From the NCBI RefSeq assembly GCF_004923255.1, contig NZ_QYRT01000006.1, forward strand, positions 1 through 64,000: 64,000 nt of DNA. Reading direction: 5' to 3'. The notes under the pieces are model-generated. The model was given only the letters and a program-made list of their open reading frames with translations, was not told the origin of the DNA and made no database searches. Both the position numbers and the translations under genes were made by a program. Shown here piece by piece: positions 35,591 to 43,662 of this stretch (within the stretch, counting starts at the first letter, position 1; each line of letters starts with the position of its first letter). The stretch comes from Subtercola vilae. Its GTDB lineage: Bacteria > Actinomycetota > Actinomycetes > Actinomycetales > Microbacteriaceae.

Positions 35591-35656
35591 GTAGCGTGCC
35601 TTCGTGGTCTTCGGCTCACCTGGCCTCGGGCGAGCCGCCTTCGGTCGGTGTCTATG

Positions 35657-36307
35657 CTACTCCCGGGCCTCCGGCTGCTGCCGGATGACCGTGGTGAGGT
35701 CGACCAGGCTCGGAGCCGCCGGGGCAGAGCCGAACCCGAAGGTCACGGGTGGATCGAGCCGTGCGAGAGCACCTACGTCGCTCCCGTCGTAGTGCCCGCT
35801 GATCGCGGTGAGCGCCCGAATCGTGCGCACGCCGTAGTACTCGCGACGGCCGGCGCCGGCGCTGCCGCTGGTGCGTGCCCCGGGCACCAACACGCGGGCG
35901 GCCGGGTCGATGAGCGTGAGCCAGGCCGGCGCAGTGGCGAGTGGCGGGGGTATCGCCCGCAGCAGGCGGCCGAGGGGCGTGAGGGTGCCGACGGCGAGCG
36001 ACAGCGAGAGGGTGCTTTCGGTGCCGGCGCGAGCGTCGATGCGGAGGCCTCCGTCGATGCGGCGGAACGAGACATCCAGAACCGTCGTCTGATCGAACGT
36101 GTAGGTGGTCGACACGTACTCGGCGACCGCGTCGCTCGGTGCGAGCAGGGTGCGGTGGCCGCCGGGCTGCTCGATCATCACGTCGACGAAGCGGCCAAAG
36201 GGGGAGTGCTGCCACATTCCGACGACGAACCGGGTGCCCGACGTGCTGCCGAAACCAGCGATGCGCCCCTCGAACCGCTGTTCGCGGGTTCGGGGGCGCA
36301 TCGGCAT
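35657..36307 (-). CDS. Hypothetical protein (216 aa)
   Basis: A soluble protein with a beta-rich N-terminal part (EGRIAGFGSTSGTRFVVGMW), an apparent repeated strand pattern and no signal peptide. It is rich in Arg, Gly and Ala without Cys or a recognisable active-site motif. It lies 10 bp downstream of the desaturase gene in the same direction, so it is probably co-transcribed with it. I do not recognise the family; a lipocalin-like or small lipid-binding protein is conceivable but unsupported. Confidence 0.55.
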   Translation of the reverse strand: MPMRPRTREQRFEGRIAGFGSTSGTRFVVGMWQHSPFGRFVDVMIEQPGGHRTLLAPSDAVAEYVSTTYTFDQTTVLDVSFRRIDGGLRIDARAGTESTLSLSLAVGTLTPLGRLLRAIPPPLATAPAWLTLIDPAARVLVPGARTSGSAGAGRREYYGVRTIRALTAISGHYDGSDVGALARLDPPVTFGFGSAPAAPSLVDLTTVIRQQPEARE

Positions 36308-36317
36308 GGTGAGAACT

Positions 36318-37421
36318 CTAGCGGCCGTACGAGGCGGCAGCCGGGCAGGCGAACTCTTTGCTCGCCGCGCTCAGACCGACCTTGTTCAGGTGCTTCACCA
36401 CAATGGCGTAGGCCTGGGGCAGGGTGGTCTCTGTGTACAGAATGGTGTGTGTTTCGCAGTACTCGCGGGCGATGACCTGGGCGCTCTTCAATGCCGGGCG
36501 GGGCATGTTCGGAAACAGGTGGTGCTCGACCTGGTAGTTGAGGCCGCCCATGAAGATGTTCATGAACCAACCACCGCTGATGTTGCGGCCGGTGAGCACC
36601 TGGCGCTGCAGAAAGTCGACCTTCGAGTCGTGCGGCAGGATGGGCATTCCCACGTGGTTCGGGGCGAAAGACGAACCCATGTACACGCCGAACACTGCGA
36701 CCTGTACGCCGATGAACGCGAACGCCATGCCGAGCGGCAGGGTCATGAAGATGAGCGCCACATACAGGCCGATGCGGGAGACCAGCATGACGATCTCGAC
36801 GGCCCGCTTGTCGACCTTGCCGCGGCCGAAGACGGTGCGAAAGCCGTGCAGGTGCAGGTTGAGGCCCTCGAGAACGAGAATCGGAAAGAAGAACGTGCCC
36901 TGGCGGCGGGTGAACCAGCCGTAGATGCCCTTGGCCTGTGCGGCCTGCTCGGGAGTGAACGACACGACGTCGCGGTCGATGTCGGGGTCTTTGCCGATGA
37001 TGTTGGGGTTGGCGTGGTGCCGGCTGTGCTTCGTCATCCACCAGCTGTAGCTGATACCCACGAAGAGGTTGGCAAGCATGCGGCCGGCCACATCGTTGGT
37101 CTTGCCCGACTCGAAGACCTGGCGGTGCGAGGCCTCGTGCGCCAGAAAGGCGTACTGGGTGAGGATGATGCCGAGCAGCCCGGCCATGATGAGCTGGTAC
37201 CAGGTGTCGCCGAGCAGCGCGATGCCGACGATGACGCCGCCCAGTGCCAGGGTGAGGGCGCTGAACATGATGTAGTAGTAGCCCGTGCGGCGCCGCAGCA
37301 GGCCAGCATCGCGTACCGTACGCAGCAGCGCGGAGTACTCGGTGGTCGGGTTCGATTTGTTGCCACCCGGCTTCGTTCTGGTGAACGTCACGACGGGCGG
37401 GGTGATTGAAGGGCTGCTCAC
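36318..37421 (-). CDS. Fatty-acid (acyl-CoA/acyl-lipid) desaturase
   Basis: The 367-residue membrane enzyme has all three histidine boxes of the front-end/delta-6-like desaturase family: HEASH, HSRHH and the C-terminal QVEHHLFP. About four membrane helices surround them. The boxes bind a diiron centre that inserts a cis double bond using O2 and an electron donor. Such enzymes adjust membrane fluidity in actinobacteria, often in cold response. The sequence begins MSSPSITPPVVTFTRTKPGG. The gene is divergent from the toxin-antitoxin pair across a 297-bp gap. Confidence 0.92.
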   Translation of the reverse strand: MSSPSITPPVVTFTRTKPGGNKSNPTTEYSALLRTVRDAGLLRRRTGYYYIMFSALTLALGGVIVGIALLGDTWYQLIMAGLLGIILTQYAFLAHEASHRQVFESGKTNDVAGRMLANLFVGISYSWWMTKHSRHHANPNIIGKDPDIDRDVVSFTPEQAAQAKGIYGWFTRRQGTFFFPILVLEGLNLHLHGFRTVFGRGKVDKRAVEIVMLVSRIGLYVALIFMTLPLGMAFAFIGVQVAVFGVYMGSSFAPNHVGMPILPHDSKVDFLQRQVLTGRNISGGWFMNIFMGGLNYQVEHHLFPNMPRPALKSAQVIAREYCETHTILYTETTLPQAYAIVVKHLNKVGLSAASKEFACPAAASYGR

Positions 37422-37718
37422 AATTGAGCCTCATTCCGCGAGTTGATCAGGAAGAGAACGATGCCGCTGTCGCCGCGCATTCTCGTGGCGACCAAGGACT
37501 GGGGCTACCATTCATGAATCTAGGGCAGCCCGGTTCTCAGCACACCCAGCTTGGCGGCAGAAACCCCCTTTGGCAGCAAATCCGCAGCTATGTTGAGCCA
37601 CGCCGTACCCTAAGTGAGATACGCTCAGTTCATGACTACCGAGGCCCGTTCACACTCCGGCTGCGAGCGTGCCATCTCTCCCTCGCTTGCAGCTGTTATA
37701 CCGAGTTATACTGACGTC
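37422..37718. other. Intergenic region without a recognised gene
   Basis: This gap lies between the divergent desaturase and antitoxin genes. The only clear elements are at its right end: the GTTATAC direct repeats and the -10-like TATACT of the antitoxin. The rest contains no convincing frame, RNA gene or repeat. It probably also carries the desaturase promoter. Confidence 0.5.
37695..37718 (+). promoter_or_regulatory. Antitoxin promoter with paired GTTATAC repeats
   Basis: GTTATAC occurs at 37695-37701 and 37705-37711, one helical turn apart. TATACT (37707-37712) is a good -10 element and lies only six bases before the antitoxin ATG. This predicts a leaderless mRNA. The direct repeats could be the operator for the ribbon-helix-helix antitoxin. 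No clear -35 is visible. Confidence 0.5.
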
Positions 37719-37976
37719 ATGAAGACGGCGATATCGGTACCAGACGAAACGTTCCATCGTGTTGACCAACGTGCCGCAGAACTCCACATGAACCGCTCGG
37801 AGTTCTTCTCGAGGGCGGCAGAGCGGTACCTTGACGCTCTGGATGCGTTGTCGTTGACCCGCGAGATAGACGCCGCGGTGCTCCGCAGCGGCACTCTGCT
37901 TCAGGCTGAGACAGCGACGGTCACGCGCGTCGGCCGCGAACGTCTTGCAGCGCTCACGGCCGACGACGAATGGTGA
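37719..37976 (+). CDS. Ribbon-helix-helix antitoxin (MazE-like)
   Basis: The 85-residue protein starts at ATG 37719. Its N-terminus has the MazE/CopG-type ribbon-helix-helix pattern: KTAISVPDETFHRVDQRAAE, then LHMNRSEFFSRAAERYL. The C-terminal part (residues 50-85) is the acidic/hydrophobic toxin-binding tail ending ADDEW. RHH antitoxins of mazEF pairs bind the operator through the N-terminal strand and neutralise the toxin with the tail. The toxin gene follows. The stop codon lies inside the first copy of a 41-bp imperfect duplication. Confidence 0.85.
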   Translation: MKTAISVPDETFHRVDQRAAELHMNRSEFFSRAAERYLDALDALSLTREIDAAVLRSGTLLQAETATVTRVGRERLAALTADDEW

Positions 37977-38042
37977 TTCGTCGTCGATTTGTGTGGTGGG
38001 GCGACGACGAATGGTGATTCGTCGTGGTTCTGTGTGGTGGGT
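37961..38042. repeat. 41-bp imperfect tandem duplication at the antitoxin/toxin junction
   Basis: CGACGACGAATGGTGATTCG begins at 37961 and again at 38002; the two 41-bp copies match at 37 positions. Each contains the overlapping ATG/TGA (ATGGTGA). In the first copy the TGA ends the antitoxin. In the second the ATG starts the toxin. The shift of 41 bases is not a multiple of three. Confidence 0.9.
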
Positions 38043-38355
38043 CGACCTGGGTGAGGCGCGCGGCAGCGCGCCCGCCAAGCGTCGACCCGTGGTGGTGGTG
38101 CAGGCAGACGAGTTCTCAGCGAGCGCGATCGCCACGGTCACCGTTGCCGTGGTGACCTCGAACACTCAGATCGCCGAGTATCCCGGCAACGTTTTCGTGC
38201 CGGCGGCCGCTTCGGGGCTCCCGAAAGACTCGGCGGTCAACGTCTCGCAACTCGTCACGCTCGACAAGGGCGATCTCGTCGAACAGACGGCTGACCTGCC
38301 ACCGTACGTGCTCCGCGACGTCGATCGCGGTTTGCGGCTCATCCTCGCGCTCTGA
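38011..38355 (+). CDS. MazF/PemK-type endoribonuclease toxin
   Basis: The 114-residue protein starts MVIRRGSVWWVDLGEARGSA and has the PemK/MazF fold pattern: KRRPVVVVQADEFSASAI, VTSNTQ, VNVSQLVTLDKGDL. These toxins cut mRNA at short sequences. ATG 38011 was chosen because the family N-terminus (RRGxVWWVDLG) begins there. An earlier ATG at 37970 in the first duplicate would give only a 15-residue peptide. No strong Shine-Dalgarno is visible. The antitoxin lies 34 bases upstream. A strong terminator follows. Confidence 0.88.
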   Translation: MVIRRGSVWWVDLGEARGSAPAKRRPVVVVQADEFSASAIATVTVAVVTSNTQIAEYPGNVFVPAAASGLPKDSAVNVSQLVTLDKGDLVEQTADLPPYVLRDVDRGLRLILAL

Positions 38356-38356
38356 C

Positions 38357-38388
38357 CGCCCCAAGCGGCTCTCCAGCCGCTTGGGGCG
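38357..38388 (+). terminator. Hairpin terminator after the toxin gene
   Basis: CGCCCCAAGCGGCT and AGCCGCTTGGGGCG pair perfectly over 14 bp around a 4-base loop, two bases after the toxin stop codon. No U-tract follows. It lies between convergent genes, so it could serve both directions. Confidence 0.75.
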
Positions 38389-38400
38389 CGCGGGCGGGGG

Positions 38401-39252
38401 TTACGAGAGAACGTCTTTCGACGAGAAGCGGCCGTAGGCGAGGGCGCCGAACACGACCACGTAGCCGAGCTGCAGCAGGGCGTTCGAACCGAACGACGAC
38501 CACTCGATGGGCTGGCGCAGCAGGTCGGCGAAGTTCAGCCAGTAGTGGCTGAAGAGCCAGGGGTGCAGCCAGTCGAGCTGCGGCAGCGAGTCAGCCACCT
38601 GGGCGACGATCGAGATGACGACCGTGGCAGCCATGGCCCCGACGGGCACGTCGGTCAGGGTCGAGATGAACACGCCGATGGCGCTCAGGCCGAGCAGCGA
38701 GACGGTGACGTACGAGGCGATGAGCAAGGCCCGCACGACCGATTCGCCGATGCTGATGGTGCCGCCCGAGAGCAGCGTGACAGGCCCGACGGGAAAGAGA
38801 ATGGCGCCGACGACGATGCCTGCGACAACGATCACCACGGTGGCGGCGGCGGTGAAGACGATGGCCGCGATGTACTTGACCACGAGCATCCGGATGCGCC
38901 CCGCCGGCGACACGAGCAGGTAGCGCAGCGTGCCGAGGCTCGCCTCGCCCGCGATGGTGTCGCCCGCGACCACGCCCACCGTGAGCGGCAGAAAGAGGGG
39001 AATGCAGATGGTGAGGGCCACGAGGCTCACGAAGAGCCCGTTGCCGGCGATCTGGTTGATGAAGGCCGGCCCGCGGCCCGAAGACCCCGCCGACGAGATG
39101 CGCACGGCCACGGCGACCAGCACGGGGATGAGCGCCAGCGCGGCGAGCATCACGATGGTTCGGCGGCGCCGGAACAGCACGGAGAGCTCCGACCACATCA
39201 GGGCCATGCCCGACGAGCGGCGGGTGGGGGGCCCTGTCAGATCACTGGGCAA
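38401..39252 (-). CDS. ABC-2 type exporter permease
   Basis: The 283-residue membrane protein has six helices after a short basic N-terminus (ELSVLFRRRRTIVMLAALALI). The inner region GVVAGDTIAGEASLGTLRYLLVSPAGR in two parts is typical of ABC-2 permeases (CcmB/NatB-like). Its start overlaps the ATPase stop by 11 bases. It is the third gene of an operon with a LolA-like exported protein and the ATPase. The exported substrate is unknown. Confidence 0.87.
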   Translation of the reverse strand: MPSDLTGPPTRRSSGMALMWSELSVLFRRRRTIVMLAALALIPVLVAVAVRISSAGSSGRGPAFINQIAGNGLFVSLVALTICIPLFLPLTVGVVAGDTIAGEASLGTLRYLLVSPAGRIRMLVVKYIAAIVFTAAATVVIVVAGIVVGAILFPVGPVTLLSGGTISIGESVVRALLIASYVTVSLLGLSAIGVFISTLTDVPVGAMAATVVISIVAQVADSLPQLDWLHPWLFSHYWLNFADLLRQPIEWSSFGSNALLQLGYVVVFGALAYGRFSSKDVLS

Positions 39253-40222
39253 CGTCGAACCCTTCGCCTGTCAGCGCCACGAACAGGTCTTCGAGGGTGG
39301 CCCGCTCGACGGCGAAGCCGCGCACCCGCACGCCGGCCGCGACGAGATCCGCGACAATGGCGTCGGGGGCGAGGGTGTCGCCCAACGGGGCCTCAAGGGC
39401 GTAGTCGTCTTCGGCGTCGAGCAACTGCCCGGGGTGCGCGGTCGGTTCCGGATGCCCGGGGCTCAGCCCGAGCGCCCTGAAGACCCGTTCTGCGCTCTCG
39501 ACATCCGGTGTCACGACGCGCACGCGTGTCTGGCCGGCGTGCCGCAGCTCGTCGAGGCTGCCCTGGGCCACGAGATTTCCCGCCCGCATGACCGCGGCGT
39601 GGGTACACATCTGCTCGATCTCGGCCAGCAGGTGGCTGGAGACGAACACGGTGGTGCCCTCTTCGGTGAGCGAGCGAACGAGGTGCCGCACCTCGCGGGT
39701 GCCCTGCGGGTCGAGACCGTTGGTCGGCTCGTCGAGCACGATGAGCTCGCGAGGCATCAGTAGGGCGTTGGCGATGCCGAGCCGCTGTTTCATGCCGAGG
39801 GAGTAGGCGTGCACCTTCTTGCCGGCGGCATTGGTGAGCCCGACCCGATCGAGGGCTTCGGCGACGCGCCGACGCCGGGTCGCCCCCGAGGCGTAACGAT
39901 CGGCCGTGTCGAGGCGATGCAGGTTCGCTGCCCCCGAGAGAAAAGGGTAGAAGCCCGGGCCTTCGATGAGGGCGCCGACGCGGGGAAGAACGCCTGAGAG
40001 CTGGCGCGGCATGGGCTCACCGAGCAGGTTCACCTCGCCGCCGGTCGCCGAAGCGAGCCCCAACAGCATGCGGATGGTCGTGGTCTTGCCTGAGCCGTTC
40101 GGGCCCAGAAAGCCGAAGACCGATCCGCGCGGCACCGAGAGATACAGCTCGTTGACAACGGTCTGCTTGCCGAACTTCTTGGTGAGCGCCCGCGTCTCGA
40201 TGGCGAGCGACGGGTCGCTCAC
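39242..40222 (-). CDS. ABC exporter ATP-binding protein
   Basis: The 326-residue ATPase has Walker A GPNGSGKTTT, signature-like YSLGMKQRLGIANALL, Walker B LIVLDEPTNGLDPQG and the switch His in VSSHLL. The core resembles the antibiotic or Na+ exporter (BcrA/NatA-like) group. The C-terminal extension (RVRVVTPDVESAERVFRALG) is typical of this group. It pairs with the overlapping ABC-2 permease and is preceded by the LolA-like gene, whose stop overlaps its ATG. Confidence 0.92.
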   Translation of the reverse strand: MSDPSLAIETRALTKKFGKQTVVNELYLSVPRGSVFGFLGPNGSGKTTTIRMLLGLASATGGEVNLLGEPMPRQLSGVLPRVGALIEGPGFYPFLSGAANLHRLDTADRYASGATRRRRVAEALDRVGLTNAAGKKVHAYSLGMKQRLGIANALLMPRELIVLDEPTNGLDPQGTREVRHLVRSLTEEGTTVFVSSHLLAEIEQMCTHAAVMRAGNLVAQGSLDELRHAGQTRVRVVTPDVESAERVFRALGLSPGHPEPTAHPGQLLDAEDDYALEAPLGDTLAPDAIVADLVAAGVRVRGFAVERATLEDLFVALTGEGFDVAQ

Positions 40223-41370
40223 TGGGCGGCGGGCGTGGCGGCGGCTGCGGCCTCCAGCTGCTCGGCGCTGACGGAGCCCGCGAACACGCGGCCGTCAGTG
40301 GTGAGCAGAACGTTGACAAGAGTGGTGCTGAGCAGGCGCCCCCCGGTGACGGGGGTGGTCAGCTGCGCGACCAAGGGGTTGCTGGTGAGCGCGGCGGCGT
40401 CGGAGCCGCTCGCGGCGGGCAGCTCGACAATCGAACTCCAACCGGTTCCGGTGACGACCGGCTTGGCCGCGGCGGCTGCTTTCGCCTTCGAGTCGGCCGT
40501 TGCCGAGGGGTCGGGTGCCGAGAGGGTCTTCTCGGTGACGGCGGTGCCGGCCGGGGGAGTGAACGAGAACAGGTCGGCCGACGGAGTGTCGAGGCTCAGC
40601 CCGGTCAGTTCGCTGCTGAAGGCCGGGTCGCTCGCGCCCTTGGCGGTGACCTCTACCTGCAGCGGCAGTCCGGTGGCGGAGTCGACCGCGATCGAGACGT
40701 TGCCGACGAGACTGTCGGTGGTGGCGGGGGTCAGAACGAGGTCGTAGGCGCTTCGCCCGTCGACGGTGACGTCGCCGCCCACAGCGACGCCGGTACTCGG
40801 GTCGACCGCGTCGAGAAACTTCTGGGCGAGCTGGTCGGGTGTTGCGGTGTCAGTGGGGGTGGGTGTCGCGGTGGAGTCGCTCTTCGCGGGGAGGGTGCTG
40901 TGCACCGCCGTCTGCTTGCTCGAGTCGTACGCCCAGAGGTCGGTGCCGCCCCGGATCACGTCACGCTCGGCGAGCTGGTCGAGCACCTGAACACGAACGT
41001 TCGTGGGGCCATCGACGTACACGCGGGCCGTGTGGCTGCCGGTGAGAAGTTCGAGGGCCGATGAGATGTCGGCCGAGGAGGTGCTGCCTGATCCTCCGGT
41101 CGACGCGGTGGCACCGGGGGTGGCAGTGGATGACGAGCCGAGGCTCGAACTCGCACCAGCCGGCAGCGAGGGGAGGCCGAGGTTCGAGCTCTGCTGAACC
41201 GTGCCGGAGAACGCGGTGACCGAACTGTTCGTCACGAGGGCGATGACCTGCTCGGCTGTCTTGCTGGGCAGCGCCGCCGTGGCGTTCGCTGACAACGGCA
41301 CGGCAATCGCCACGCCGGCCACCACTACTGACGCCACACCTGCCGGAATCCAGCGCTTCCACTGAGTCAC
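40219..41370 (-). CDS. Exported LolA-like/DUF2092-type protein
   Basis: The protein has about 383 residues from GTG 41370, which follows AGAGAGG. The N-terminus (WKRWIPAGVASVVVAGVAIAVPLSA in two parts) is a signal peptide or anchor. The rest has the half-barrel pattern of LolA/RseB-like proteins (AEQVIALVTNSSVTAFSGTV; VTVDGRSAYDLVLTPATTDS; VDSATGLPLQVEVTAKG). A Gly/Ser/Thr-rich insertion (SSLGSSSTATPGATASTGGS) lies at about residues 75-105. These proteins bind lipidated or hydrophobic molecules outside the membrane. It opens the ABC-2 operon and could deliver or accept the exported molecule. Confidence 0.8.
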   Translation of the reverse strand: MTQWKRWIPAGVASVVVAGVAIAVPLSANATAALPSKTAEQVIALVTNSSVTAFSGTVQQSSNLGLPSLPAGASSSLGSSSTATPGATASTGGSGSTSSADISSALELLTGSHTARVYVDGPTNVRVQVLDQLAERDVIRGGTDLWAYDSSKQTAVHSTLPAKSDSTATPTPTDTATPDQLAQKFLDAVDPSTGVAVGGDVTVDGRSAYDLVLTPATTDSLVGNVSIAVDSATGLPLQVEVTAKGASDPAFSSELTGLSLDTPSADLFSFTPPAGTAVTEKTLSAPDPSATADSKAKAAAAAKPVVTGTGWSSIVELPAASGSDAAALTSNPLVAQLTTPVTGGRLLSTTLVNVLLTTDGRVFAGSVSAEQLEAAAAATPAAQ

Positions 41371-41573
41371 GATGAGCCTCTCTCTGTACTGTTCAGGCGC
41401 CGTCAGCACCTGATTCTGCTTGTCGTGATACGGAGCCTACGCTCGCAAACCGTCAGTTTGCTTAGCGTTCGAAGAACCGAATTCCGCTGGCTTTTGGCAC
41501 CGAGTGCCATTACCCTTGGGGCCAGCGCAGTATTTCGCCGCAGAAGTCGGAATTGTCGAAGGAGACAGCCACA

Positions 41574-42839
41574 ATGGCCAAGAATGCATGGTTCGAGACC
41601 GTCGCCGAAGCCCAGCGCCGGGCCAAGAAACGCCTGCCGAGTTCGGTGTACGGCGCTCTGGTCGCCGGCTCTGAGCGCGGGCTCACCTACGACGACAACA
41701 TGGCCGCCTTCTCAGAGCTGGGTTTCGCCCCGCACGTTGCGGGCCATCAGGCCACGAGAGACCTCTCGACCTCTGTGCTCGGCATTCCCATCTCGTTGCC
41801 GGTGCTCATCTCGCCCACGGGGGTTCAGGCGGTACACCCCGACGGCGAAGTGGCGGTGGCCCGGGCATCCGCCAACCGCGGCACCATCATGGGGCTGAGT
41901 TCGTTCGCGAGCAAGCCGATCGAAGAGGTGGCCGCCGCCAACCCCAACACGGTGTTTCAGATGTACTGGACAGGTACGCGTGAGGCGATGGTGCAGCGCA
42001 TGGATCGTGCGCGCAGGGCCGGTGCCAAAGGGCTCATCGCCACCCTCGACTGGTCGTTCTCGAACGGGCGTGACTGGGGCAGCCCGCAGATTCCCGAACG
42101 CATGAACCTGAAGACGATGGTGAGTTTCGCGCCGAACGTACTGCCGCACCCACAGTGGCTCTGGCAGTTCGCCAAGACCGGCAGGGTTCCCGACCTCACC
42201 GCCCCCAACCTCACTCCGCCCGGCGGTGAGGCACCCACTTTCTTCGGTGCCTACTACGAATGGATGCAGACGCCGCCCCCCTCGTGGGATGACGTGGAGT
42301 GGCTTCGCAGAGAATGGGGTGGCCCCTTCATGTTGAAAGGGGTCTCGCGCACCGACGATGCCCGGCGCGCAATCGATGCCGGCGTCGACGCCATCTCGGT
42401 GTCGAACCACGGCGGCAACAACCTCGACGGCACACCGGCCACGATTCGCGTTCTCGCCTCGGTGGCCGAGGTGATCGACGGGCAGATCGAAGTGGTTCTG
42501 GATGGCGGGGTTCGCCGGGGCGGAGACGTTGCGAAGGCGCTCTCACTCGGAGCGCGCGCCGTGATGATCGGCCGAGCCTACCTCTGGGGGCTGGCGGCCA
42601 ATGGGCAGGCCGGCGTCGAGAACGTGCTCGACATTCTGCGCGGGGGTCTCGACTCGGCGGTGCTCGGGCTCGGGCACTCGTCGATCTCCGAACTCAGCCC
42701 GGCCGACCTCGTGATCGCAAAAGATTTCGCGCGCACGCTTCCGCAGGTGCAGAACGACTCAGTTCACACCGACTCAGTTCACAACGACTCAATGAAGACC
42801 GACGCAATGAAGAGCGAAACGAAAGAGAGTGCATCATGA
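41574..42839 (+). CDS. MftD-like FMN-dependent alpha-hydroxy-acid dehydrogenase (pre-mycofactocin synthase type)
   Basis: The 421-residue TIM-barrel enzyme starts at ATG 41574 with GAAGGAGAC upstream. Its opening (NAWFETVAEAQRRAKKRLPS) closely resembles known MftD proteins, and the barrel shows SVSNHGGNNLDGTPATI (catalytic His) and VLDGGVRRGGDVAKAL and GLGHSSISELSPADL. MftD converts the mycofactocin precursor dipeptide-derived AHDP to pre-mycofactocin with oxidative deamination. The rest of the mft genes are not in this window. A C-terminal tail of four 5-residue repeats follows. The next gene overlaps by four bases. Other alpha-hydroxy-acid oxidases (such as lactate 2-monooxygenase) are alternatives. 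Confidence 0.85.
   Translation: MAKNAWFETVAEAQRRAKKRLPSSVYGALVAGSERGLTYDDNMAAFSELGFAPHVAGHQATRDLSTSVLGIPISLPVLISPTGVQAVHPDGEVAVARASANRGTIMGLSSFASKPIEEVAAANPNTVFQMYWTGTREAMVQRMDRARRAGAKGLIATLDWSFSNGRDWGSPQIPERMNLKTMVSFAPNVLPHPQWLWQFAKTGRVPDLTAPNLTPPGGEAPTFFGAYYEWMQTPPPSWDDVEWLRREWGGPFMLKGVSRTDDARRAIDAGVDAISVSNHGGNNLDGTPATIRVLASVAEVIDGQIEVVLDGGVRRGGDVAKALSLGARAVMIGRAYLWGLAANGQAGVENVLDILRGGLDSAVLGLGHSSISELSPADLVIAKDFARTLPQVQNDSVHTDSVHNDSMKTDAMKSETKESAS
42754..42813. repeat. Four 15-bp tandem repeats in the mftD-like gene
   Basis: AACGACTCAGTTCAC, ACCGACTCAGTTCAC, AACGACTCAATGAAG and ACCGACGCAATGAAG are consecutive. They encode NDSVH, TDSVH, NDSMK and TDAMK in the C-terminal tail just before the stop codon. 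They are visible in the sequence. I am not aware of them as a family feature. Confidence 0.9.
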
Positions 42840-43651
42840 CCGGCAGGCTCGAAGGCAAAGTGGCATTCATCACGGGCGCGGCCCGCGGCCAGGGCAGGGC
42901 GCACGCGGTGAAGCTCGCGAGCGAGGGGGCCGACATCATCGCGCTCGACCTCGCCGGCCCCATCCCACTGGTGCCGTACGACTCGTCGACGCCAGAAGAC
43001 CTCGCTGAGACGGTTCGTCTGGTCGAAGGGCTCGACCGGCGCATCGTGGCAGAGCAGGGCGACGTGCGTGACCTCGCCCGCATGAAGGAGATCGTGGCGA
43101 AGGGGGTGGCCGAGCTCGGTCACCTCGACATCGTCGTCGCGAATGCAGGAATCTGTATTCCGGCGACGTGGGACGAAACCACGCCCGAGATGTTCCAGGT
43201 CACCATGGACACGAACGTGACTGGGGTATGGAACACGGTGATGGTGGGTGCGCCGTACCTTGTGACAGCGGGCGGGGGATCGATCATCCTGACCAGCTCG
43301 TATGCCGGTAAGAAGATGCAGCCGTTCATGGTGCACTACACCGCGAGCAAACACGCGGTCACCGGTATGACGCGGGCGTTCGCGGCCGAACTCGGCAAGC
43401 ACAACATCAGGGTGAACAGTGTGCATCCGGGCGCGGTGAACACACCGATGGGGTCGGGAGACATGATCGAGGCCATCACGCGCACCAATGCGAGCAACCC
43501 GCCACTCGCCGCGATGGGCACGCCGTTTCTGCCGGTGTGGGCGGCCGAGGCCGAAGACATCGCAAACGCGGTGGCGTTTCTCGCGTCTGACGACGCTCGG
43601 CTCATCACGGCGGAGCACCTGAGTATCGACGCCGGGTCGCAGTACTTCTAG
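42836..43651 (+). CDS. Mycofactocin-coupled SDR family oxidoreductase
   Basis: The 271-residue SDR begins at the ATG overlapping the MftD-like stop. The nucleotide motif GAARGQGRAHAVKLASEGAD has the GxGRxHA form typical of SDRs coupled to mycofactocin. The catalytic Ser lies in ILTSSYAGKK and the Tyr-x3-Lys in HYTASKHAV. The C-terminus ITAEHLSIDAGSQYF is in the family pattern. Such dehydrogenases keep a tightly bound NAD that is re-oxidised by mycofactocin. The substrate, often an alcohol, is unknown. Coupling with the MftD-like gene supports this role. Confidence 0.88.
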   Translation: MTGRLEGKVAFITGAARGQGRAHAVKLASEGADIIALDLAGPIPLVPYDSSTPEDLAETVRLVEGLDRRIVAEQGDVRDLARMKEIVAKGVAELGHLDIVVANAGICIPATWDETTPEMFQVTMDTNVTGVWNTVMVGAPYLVTAGGGSIILTSSYAGKKMQPFMVHYTASKHAVTGMTRAFAAELGKHNIRVNSVHPGAVNTPMGSGDMIEAITRTNASNPPLAAMGTPFLPVWAAEAEDIANAVAFLASDDARLITAEHLSIDAGSQYF

Positions 43652-43662
43652 GCGGTGCCGGG

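Noticed and set aside
36178-37434. Long frame overlapping the desaturase gene on the same strand
   Set aside because: Out-of-frame shadow. The desaturase frame has all three histidine boxes.
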